A DNA stretch of 29,747 bases, from positions 1-29,747 of the forward strand of contig DNWN01000098.1 of assembly GCA_003507115.1 (NCBI GenBank), written 5' to 3'. The notes under the pieces are model-generated. The model was not told the DNA's origin and ran no database searches. It saw only the letters and a program-made list of their open reading frames with translations. Made by a program: the position numbers and the translations under genes. The DNA comes from Cryomorphaceae bacterium. GTDB taxonomy: Bacteria > Bacteroidota > Bacteroidia > Flavobacteriales > Schleiferiaceae. Position 1 is the first letter of the stretch. Every line of letters starts with the position of its first letter. Positions 6,934 to 12,769 of the stretch are shown in pieces.

Positions 6934-9687
6934 ATGTCAAAGTCAGAACTCCGCATCGAGGGCGCCCGCGTCAACAACCTGAAGAACCTTTCGGTCTCCT
7001 TCCCGCACGGGGATCTGGTGGTCATCACCGGCGTGAGCGGCAGCGGAAAATCTTCCCTGGCCTTTGACACCCTCTATGCCGAAGGCCAGCGACGCTATGT
7101 AGAGTCCTTGTCATCCTATGCGCGTCAATTCCTGGGAAAATTGGACAAACCGGAAGTCGATGACATCAAAGGGCTGGCACCCGCCATCGCCATCCAGCAA
7201 AAAGTGATTTCCCGCAACCCGCGCTCTACGGTGGGTACGGTCACGGAAATCCACGATTACCTCAAAGTCCTTTTTGCCCGCGTGGGCAAAACCTATTCCC
7301 CGGTCACCGGCCTGGAGGTCAAGCGCCACCAATTGGCGGATGTCCTCGCGGCCATGGCCGCCCGGAGCCCAGAGGACCGTGTCATGGTGTTGGCACCCGT
7401 TGACTTCAAGGACCGAAGTGCCACCGAAATGTGCCAGCTCCTCGCCCAACAAGGCTACGCACGCATCCTTCTCCGGGGTGAAGAGCTCTGCCGGGTCGAT
7501 GAATGCCCCGCAGATTGCACAAGTTTTGAACTCGTGGTCGACCGATTGGCCGGAGGGGCCCGGGATGAGGATGAAGAAATCCGCGCGGCAGATTCGGTTC
7601 AAACGGCCTTTTTTGAGGGTCAGGGGCAATGCTTCCTTCAATGGAGTGATGGCGAACGCATGCCCTTTTCCAACATGTTTTCCGAAGGGGATCTCCTCTT
7701 TGAAGAGCCTTCTCCCGCCTTTTTCTCGTTCAATACGCCACAAGGGGCCTGCCCCACGTGCGAAGGATTTGGCTCCGTGCTCGGAATTGATCCCGCACTG
7801 GTAATTCCCAATCCACAACTCAGCATTTTTGAGGATGCCATTGCTCCCTGGAAGGGCGAACGATTGAGTGAATGGAAGGACCAATTGATTCGTGGAGCGG
7901 AGGCAGCCGGACTGCCCATCCACACCCCCATAGCCAAACTTTCCGAGGAACACGTCGCCCTCCTTTGGAAGGGTTGTGCCCACTTCGAAGGGATCCATAC
8001 CTTTTTCGACTACGTTGAGAGCAAGTCCTACAAGATTCAGTACCGCGTGCTGCAAGCGAGGTACCGTGGCAAGACCACCTGCCACGATTGCCATGGACAT
8101 CGGTTGCGCAAGGAGGCTAGCTACGTGCAGATTGAAGGCGTGCACATCGGCCAAATTTCCGCTTGGTCCATCCGCCAGGCCCGCGAATGGTTTGACGGGC
8201 TGCAACTCCCTGGGTCCGAAGGTAAAATTGCCGAACGGCTGTTGACAGAAATACGGAACCGACTGCATGTCCTGGAGCGCGTGGGCTTGCACTACCTCAG
8301 CCTGGACCGGCCCGCTGCCACCCTCAGCGGCGGCGAATCCCAACGCATTCACCTGGCAACCAGCTTGGGGTCTAGCCTAGTGGGCTCCCTCTATATTCTC
8401 GACGAACCCAGCATTGGTCTACATGCCAAGGATGCGGACGACTTGCTCCATGTCTTGAAAACCTTACGCGATCAAGGAAATACGGTCGTCGTCGTCGAAC
8501 ACGACGCTTTGTTCATGCACGCTGCGGATACGCTCATTGACATTGGACCCGGGGCCGGAAGGCACGGGGGTGAAGTCGTCTATGTCGGACCTGGCCCAGG
8601 GGTACTGTCCCAGGCCACGCTAACCGCCGATTACTTGACGGGCCGAAAGCGAATTACCAGAACCCAGCGCCCCATGGAGGGAGCCAAATGGATTCACCTC
8701 GCTGGAGCGCGCGCCCACAACATTCAATCGGTCGACATTGACATTCCCCTTCATCGCTTTACCGCAGTCTGCGGAGTGAGCGGTAGTGGAAAAACGACCC
8801 TGATTCGCAATATTTTGGTACCTGCTTTGCAGAAGCACTTGGGGGAATTCGCTGGGCGCGGGGGATACTATGATACCCTCACCGGCGACTTACGCGCCAT
8901 TCGGGCCATTGAGGTTGTCGACCAAAACCCCATCGGAAAGTCATCGCGCTCCAACCCGGTCACCTACCTCAAAGCGTACGACGACATTCGAGCCCTCTAT
9001 GCTAGCCAAAAAAACGCCCAACTTCGGGGCTTTCAGGCCAAGCACTTCTCCTTCAATACCGACGGCGGACGCTGTGAAATTTGCAAGGGTGACGGCTTTG
9101 TAACAGTGGAAATGCAATTCATGGCGGACGTTCACCTGCAATGCGAGCAATGCCACGGCAAACGATTCCAGGATGACGTGCTCGAAGTTGAGGTCCATGA
9201 AAAAAATATTTCCGATATCCTTCGGATGACTGTGGACGAAGCGGTCCCATTTTTTACCGAAATCGGACAAACCAAGATTGCGAAAAAAATTCAGCCCTTG
9301 TTGGATGTGGGCCTGGGTTATATCCAATTGGGGCAATCGAGTAGCACGCTTTCAGGAGGGGAAGGCCAGCGGGTTAAACTTGCTTCCTTCCTTTCCAAAG
9401 GCCAAGCAGCCGACCCTGTGCTCTTCGTATTTGACGAACCTACGACGGGCTTACATTTTGATGACGTGCAGAAGCTTTTGCACGCCTTCGATGCGCTGCT
9501 GGACATGGGCCACACGATGGTAGTCATTGAGCACCAAACTGACGTGATCGCCCAGTCGGATTGGATCATTGAGCTAGGCCCTGGCGGTGGCCAAGACGGA
9601 GGTCAGCGCATATATCAAGGCGTATCAGATAGGATTATTTTTGATAAAAAATCTATTACAGCCCCATATTTACGCATTAAGGACTAA
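6934..9687 (+). CDS. UvrA paralogue (excinuclease ABC subunit A-like ABC ATPase)
   Basis: ABC-type DNA damage-recognition ATPase of the UvrA family, 917 residues. It has both nucleotide-binding domains: Walker A GVSGSGKSS near 32 and GVSGSGKTT near 613; signatures LSGGESQR near 464 and LSGGEGQR near 806; and Walker B ILDEPSIGLH and VFDEPTTGLH. The C-terminal zinc finger (CEIC...CEQC) and the CHDCHGHRLR pair are intact. It differs from the second copy at 25658. Only the second cysteine pair (C273, C276) of the first zinc module is present, and the UvrB-contact region (about 148-230) lacks the RKG-type motif and is strongly diverged. It may therefore be a specialised paralogue and not the nucleotide-excision UvrA; that is inference. 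Divergent from an ECF sigma gene and apparently monocistronic. Confidence 0.9.
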   Translation: MSKSELRIEGARVNNLKNLSVSFPHGDLVVITGVSGSGKSSLAFDTLYAEGQRRYVESLSSYARQFLGKLDKPEVDDIKGLAPAIAIQQKVISRNPRSTVGTVTEIHDYLKVLFARVGKTYSPVTGLEVKRHQLADVLAAMAARSPEDRVMVLAPVDFKDRSATEMCQLLAQQGYARILLRGEELCRVDECPADCTSFELVVDRLAGGARDEDEEIRAADSVQTAFFEGQGQCFLQWSDGERMPFSNMFSEGDLLFEEPSPAFFSFNTPQGACPTCEGFGSVLGIDPALVIPNPQLSIFEDAIAPWKGERLSEWKDQLIRGAEAAGLPIHTPIAKLSEEHVALLWKGCAHFEGIHTFFDYVESKSYKIQYRVLQARYRGKTTCHDCHGHRLRKEASYVQIEGVHIGQISAWSIRQAREWFDGLQLPGSEGKIAERLLTEIRNRLHVLERVGLHYLSLDRPAATLSGGESQRIHLATSLGSSLVGSLYILDEPSIGLHAKDADDLLHVLKTLRDQGNTVVVVEHDALFMHAADTLIDIGPGAGRHGGEVVYVGPGPGVLSQATLTADYLTGRKRITRTQRPMEGAKWIHLAGARAHNIQSVDIDIPLHRFTAVCGVSGSGKTTLIRNILVPALQKHLGEFAGRGGYYDTLTGDLRAIRAIEVVDQNPIGKSSRSNPVTYLKAYDDIRALYASQKNAQLRGFQAKHFSFNTDGGRCEICKGDGFVTVEMQFMADVHLQCEQCHGKRFQDDVLEVEVHEKNISDILRMTVDEAVPFFTEIGQTKIAKKIQPLLDVGLGYIQLGQSSSTLSGGEGQRVKLASFLSKGQAADPVLFVFDEPTTGLHFDDVQKLLHAFDALLDMGHTMVVIEHQTDVIAQSDWIIELGPGGGQDGGQRIYQGVSDRIIFDKKSITAPYLRIKD

Positions 9688-9738
9688 GAAAGAGGGAAAA
9701 TTTTTTGTAAAAAATTTGGCCCCGAAATTTTGCGGCGG

Positions 9739-9746
9739 TATTTTTG
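9739..9746 (+). promoter_or_regulatory. Bacteroidota -7 promoter box (TATTTTTG), intergenic, for candidate small RNA
   Basis: Exact TAnnTTTG lying 52 nt after the uvrA stop, with no coding start downstream on this strand. The identical 8-mer is used before uvrA at 6913. The predicted transcription start at about 9750-9752 coincides with the base of a stem-loop at 9751-9772. Confidence 0.4.
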
Positions 9747-9750
9747 ACTC

Positions 9751-9812
9751 AATCTGAGCGCATGCTTAGGTTATTGGTTTGGTGTGAGGCCTGGGTGAAA
9801 ACCTAGGCCTTT
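9751..9812 (+). ncRNA. Candidate small RNA with 5' stem-loop and terminator hairpin
   Basis: About 62 nt between the uvrA paralogue and the convergent methyltransferase gene. An exact -7 box (9739-9746) places the start of transcription at about 9751. A 9-bp stem (9751-9759 with 9764-9772, two G-U pairs) closes a GCAU tetraloop right at the predicted 5' end. A single-stranded 14-nt linker rich in U and G follows (9773-9786), then a 10-bp stem with a GAAA tetraloop (9787-9810) and a short U run. Promoter, 5' hairpin, linker and terminator in order is the layout of a small regulatory RNA. No known RNA family is recognised. The simpler alternative is that the second hairpin only terminates uvrA. 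Confidence 0.4.
9787..9812 (+). terminator. Terminator-like hairpin with GAAA tetraloop
   Basis: AGGCCTGGGT pairs with ACCTAGGCCT (one G-U pair) around a GAAA loop, a stable GNRA type, and is followed by TTTCC on the plus strand. The T run is short, so termination may be partial. It would end the uvrA paralogue or the candidate small RNA. On the minus strand no T run follows, so it is not a good terminator for the methyltransferase operon. Confidence 0.55.
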
Positions 9813-9896
9813 CCATTTATAGCCCCTTGACTTGGACCAACATTTTCATGAAATGACCGGTGGTTGGTAGCGCCTGCTCGCATAAAGTTTTGTACC

Positions 9897-10673
9897 TCAG
9901 CGACCGCGTTGGCGCAGCACTTCGTAGAGGATGACTCCCGCTGTCACGGAGACATTCAGTGAATCCACAACGCCCGCCATGGGTAATTTGAGCCGGCCGC
10001 CGGGAAGCATATTCCACGAACCATCCAATCCGGTATCTTCCGCTCCGAGGACAATCGCCACGGAACCCGTCAAATCCGTGGCATACGGACTACTACTCCC
10101 CTGTAAATGAAGTTGGTACACGGGGATTTTATTGCGATCCAACCACATTTGCACTTCCGTACGCGTGGCGTCCACCAGCGGTACATGGAAAATCCCACCT
10201 AGGGAATTCCGAATACTTTCAGGACTGTAGGCGTCACATTGCACGGAGGATAGCACCACCGCATCTACCCCCGCGGCATCCGCGGTGCGCAGGATCGCCC
10301 CTAGGTTTCCGGGTTTCTCCACCCCATCCAATACCAGGATCAGCGGATTCGCGGGAAAGGTAAGGTCTGCCAAGGTGCGCTGAGGGGTCCGAAATATCCC
10401 CAGGACATCGACACCTCGTTGCCGAACGACCATTTTCTCAAATACTTCTGCTTGGCATGCTAAAGGACGCATGCGCATTCCTGGATGGCCAAAGTCCACC
10501 CCTTCGCGTTCGAAGCAGGCGGTCAATTCCCATCCTGAAAGCAAGGCGCGCTCCACCTCGCGGGCACCTTCTACCAGACACAAACCCTCCTTTCGGCGAC
10601 TTGCAGGCTTTTCACGCCAACGCAGAACTTGCTTGACTTTGGGGTTCTGAATGCTTTCAATCACGAGACTCAT
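9897..10673 (-). CDS. TrmH/SpoU-family RNA 2'-O-methyltransferase
   Basis: Predicted SAM-dependent ribose methyltransferase of the SPOUT class, acting on rRNA or tRNA; the exact nucleotide cannot be told from sequence. In the 258-residue form starting at MSLVIESIQNPKVK, an N-terminal substrate-binding domain (about 1-100, with LVEGAREVERAL) precedes the knotted catalytic domain. Motif 1 is LDGVEKPGNLGAILRTADA near 118, motif 2 is IVLGAEDTGL near 205, and motif 3 is LKLPMAGVVDSLNVSVTAGVILYE near 225. The ATG at 10673 overlaps the stop of the SUI1 gene by 4 nt (ATGA); an in-frame GTG at 10697 is possible but would add only a short basic tail. It is the last gene of the minus-strand operon that begins at 15632. 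Confidence 0.92.
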   Translation of the reverse strand: MSLVIESIQNPKVKQVLRWREKPASRRKEGLCLVEGAREVERALLSGWELTACFEREGVDFGHPGMRMRPLACQAEVFEKMVVRQRGVDVLGIFRTPQRTLADLTFPANPLILVLDGVEKPGNLGAILRTADAAGVDAVVLSSVQCDAYSPESIRNSLGGIFHVPLVDATRTEVQMWLDRNKIPVYQLHLQGSSSPYATDLTGSVAIVLGAEDTGLDGSWNMLPGGRLKLPMAGVVDSLNVSVTAGVILYEVLRQRGR

Positions 10674-11068
10674 CCTCCTACGCGTTTCACGGTCCACCCC
10701 TCTATGCTCAGAAGGGATTCTACTTTTAGTCTAACATCCCCTTGGAGGAGGATTTGACCCTCCGCTTCCACGCTTCCGCCCACCCCGAGGGTTTGCTTCA
10801 GGCGTTTGGCCCATAGGGCGACCTCGGCATCCCCGAGCGATTCAAAGGTCAGGAGCGTCGCCATTTTACCGTGGCGGCCTTTTTTCTCGAAGCGCATTTC
10901 CACTCGTTTGGGTGCTGAGGTGACGTCGGCATCTTCGTCGTCCTGCAGCACGGACATACCGGGACCCGACGGAGCTTCCACCCCTAAGGCCGAAGCCAAT
11001 GCCGCGGCGAAAGGATTTACCGAGGTTTCTGGACCCGACTTGCGCTTATCCGTTCGCTTCGCCGCCAT
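10670..11068 (-). CDS. SUI1/eIF1-family translation initiation factor homologue (YciH-like)
   Basis: 132 residues. The C-terminal half is a SUI1 fold: a basic segment RFEKKGRHGKMATLLTFES near 59-77, the LKQTLGVGGSVEAEGQILLQGD core near 90-110, and the ending LSIEGWTVKRVGG. These features match bacterial YciH and archaeal/eukaryal SUI1 proteins, which influence start-codon selection; the role in bacteria is poorly defined. The N-terminal 50 residues are a low-similarity, partly acidic linker. The start lies inside the 3' end of bshA (23-nt overlap in another frame) and the stop overlaps the methyltransferase start, so the gene is embedded in a tightly coupled operon. A link to the leaderless promoters noted in this window is tempting but is speculation. 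Confidence 0.88.
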   Translation of the reverse strand: MAAKRTDKRKSGPETSVNPFAAALASALGVEAPSGPGMSVLQDDEDADVTSAPKRVEMRFEKKGRHGKMATLLTFESLGDAEVALWAKRLKQTLGVGGSVEAEGQILLQGDVRLKVESLLSIEGWTVKRVGG

Positions 11069-12182
11069 GGATCAAAGAGGTATATAGTTTTAGGTAGGTT
11101 TGGCCTATCTGCTCCATCGAAAAGCGATGAGATGCTTCCAAGGCTTGTTGCGAGAACATGGCCAAGGTGGACTCGCTCGAAAGGATGTGCAAGGCGCGTT
11201 GTGCCATCCCAGACACATCGCCAATGTCTTCTAAATACCCGTTGACGCCATGGGTGATGACTTCGGGCAAGCCGCCGGCCCGAGAGGCAATGACGGGGAC
11301 CGAAGACGCCATAGCCTCGAGAGCAGCCAGTCCGAAGCTCTCCGTTTCCGAAGGCAACAGAAAAAGGTCCGAAACCCCCAAGATGCGCTCAACATCCGAC
11401 GTTTTTCCAAAAAAGAGCACGTCCTGAGAAATACCAAGTTCTGCAGCTAATCTTTCAGCCGGCAGGCGTTCTGGCCCATCGCCCACCAAGACGAGTTTCG
11501 AAGGACGCTGCGCACGCACTTTAGAAAAAATGTGCAAGACATCTGGAATGCGTTTCACTTTGCGGAAGTTGCTCACATGACAAAGAATGGCCTCGTCCGG
11601 ATGGGCAATGTGAGCACGTGCCGCCGCATCGCCCCTTCCATAGCGCTTTACGTCCACAAAATTCGGCACTACCAAGATTTCACGTTGAATATCAAATTGT
11701 GCGATCGTCTCCCGTCGAAGGCTTTCCGAAACAGCAGTGACAGCCGTAGAATGATTGATGGAGAAAGCTACGGCAGGTTTATATGCGGGTAATTGGCCTA
11801 CCAAGGTGATGTCCGTTCCATGGAGCGTTGTGACAACAGGAATATCCACGCCGTGATCCATCAATATTTGTCGGGCCATAAAGGCGGCATAGGCATGCGG
11901 TATGGCATAATGGACATGCAGAATGTCGAGCTTCTCTTTCCGTACCGTTTCCACCATGGCACTAGATAAGGCCAATTCATAGGGTTGATAGAGAAAGAGG
12001 GGGTAATCTTGTACCTGAACCTCGTGAAAGTGCACCTGGGCATTAAAAGGATCCAAACGCACTGGCAGGGCATAGGAAATTACATGTAAGTCATGGCCTA
12101 AACGCCCTAAATGGTTGGCCAACTCCGTGGCCATCACCCCCGAACCTCCGAAGGTGGGGTGGCAAACAACGCCGATTCTCAT
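11046..12182 (-). CDS. bshA: N-acetyl-alpha-D-glucosaminyl L-malate synthase BshA
   Basis: First enzyme of bacillithiol synthesis: a retaining GT4 glycosyltransferase that joins UDP-GlcNAc to L-malate in the cytoplasm. The 378 residues begin with MRIGVVCHPTFGGSGVMATELA, the BshA-typical glycine-rich loop that starts these proteins. Further BshA features are HVHYAIPHAYAA near 95, TTLHGTDITLVG near 120, SNFRKVKR near 205, and the GT4 motif PSETESFGLAALEAMASSVPVIAS near 280 with the two donor-binding glutamates. Its ATG overlaps the MORN gene stop by 4 nt. bshB and bshC are not in this window, so the pathway is only partly visible; bacillithiol is known in both Bacillota and Bacteroidota. Confidence 0.94.
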   Translation of the reverse strand: MRIGVVCHPTFGGSGVMATELANHLGRLGHDLHVISYALPVRLDPFNAQVHFHEVQVQDYPLFLYQPYELALSSAMVETVRKEKLDILHVHYAIPHAYAAFMARQILMDHGVDIPVVTTLHGTDITLVGQLPAYKPAVAFSINHSTAVTAVSESLRRETIAQFDIQREILVVPNFVDVKRYGRGDAAARAHIAHPDEAILCHVSNFRKVKRIPDVLHIFSKVRAQRPSKLVLVGDGPERLPAERLAAELGISQDVLFFGKTSDVERILGVSDLFLLPSETESFGLAALEAMASSVPVIASRAGGLPEVITHGVNGYLEDIGDVSGMAQRALHILSSESTLAMFSQQALEASHRFSMEQIGQTYLKLYTSLIHGGEANG

Positions 12183-12769
12183 TGGGTTTCTTTCACTTGA
12201 TTATGGTCATAACGGACGGTCTTTTCGACGGTCCCTTGATCTGTGTAGTACATCGCCGTCCCGTGGATCTCGCCCTGAACATAGGGGAATTCCACCGCGA
12301 CAACGCCGTTGTCATGGTACCATTGGGCCGTGCCGTGTTTTTGATTGTTGACCCAAGGAATGCGACTTTGAACCACGCTCGTGACATAGTAGGTCCGCTC
12401 TTCCCCGTGCAGGCGTCCATAGCGCCAATTCGTCACGTGGGTGAGTCGGCCAATTTGGTCAAATTCTTTCTCTTCCCCGTGTTTCTGCCCCTCCAACCAT
12501 TCGTTGTAAATCAAGACCTGTCCCGAGGCATGAAATTCCCAGACGGGACCTTGCTGCAGTCCATCCTTGAAATGGACAATCGTACGTGGTTTGCCGTTTC
12601 CAAAATAGCTCACGTACGCACTATCCGTGGTCCATCCAATCGCTGCCTGCTGAACCTGGGCCCAGCCGGGCAGGCTTCCTACAAGGAGGCTAATCGACCA
12701 AAGCCACTTGAACCGATTCTTGAATGCGGGTGCGGATGTCGAGGGTACTGAGAAGAGGGTTGTTTGCAT
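12179..12769 (-). CDS. Secreted MORN-repeat / YwqK-like protein
   Basis: 196 residues from the ATG at 12769. A long n-region precedes a hydrophobic core (WLWSISLLVGSLPGWAQ, about 22-38), so it is probably exported. The rest is about five repeats of the MORN/YwqK type, each with a G(K)-HG...Y...G spacing, for example GQKHGEEKEFDQIG, GRLHGEERTYY, NQKHGTAQWYHDNG and GEIHGTAMYYTDQG. Such proteins are often annotated as 'toxin-antitoxin system YwqK family antitoxin', but nothing here shows a toxin, and the family in Bacteroidota is generally of unknown function. The start overlaps the end of the GH3 fusion gene by 80 nt in a different frame; no later start codon would keep the signal peptide. The stop overlaps bshA. 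Confidence 0.75.
   Translation of the reverse strand: MQTTLFSVPSTSAPAFKNRFKWLWSISLLVGSLPGWAQVQQAAIGWTTDSAYVSYFGNGKPRTIVHFKDGLQQGPVWEFHASGQVLIYNEWLEGQKHGEEKEFDQIGRLTHVTNWRYGRLHGEERTYYVTSVVQSRIPWVNNQKHGTAQWYHDNGVVAVEFPYVQGEIHGTAMYYTDQGTVEKTVRYDHNQVKETQ

Noticed and set aside
7111..8352. 413-codon open frame on the minus strand
   Set aside because: Entirely antisense to the uvrA paralogue, with no known domain; a by-product of the codon use of the real gene.
9698..9717. 9-bp A/T-only inverted repeat just after the uvrA paralogue
   Set aside because: A two-base loop and no G-C pairs make it unstable as an RNA hairpin; the G/C-rich hairpin at 9787 is the better terminator.
9836..9868. Inverted repeat ACCAAC/GTTGGT with an inner CATTT/AAATG pair downstream of the methyltransferase gene
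   Set aside because: Short arms, long loop and no T-tract on either strand; too weak to call a terminator or operator.
12179..12769. Toxin-antitoxin system suggested by the YwqK-type annotation of the MORN protein
   Set aside because: No toxin gene is adjacent, the protein has a signal peptide, and the neighbours are bshA and a cell-wall hydrolase; the family name alone is not evidence.
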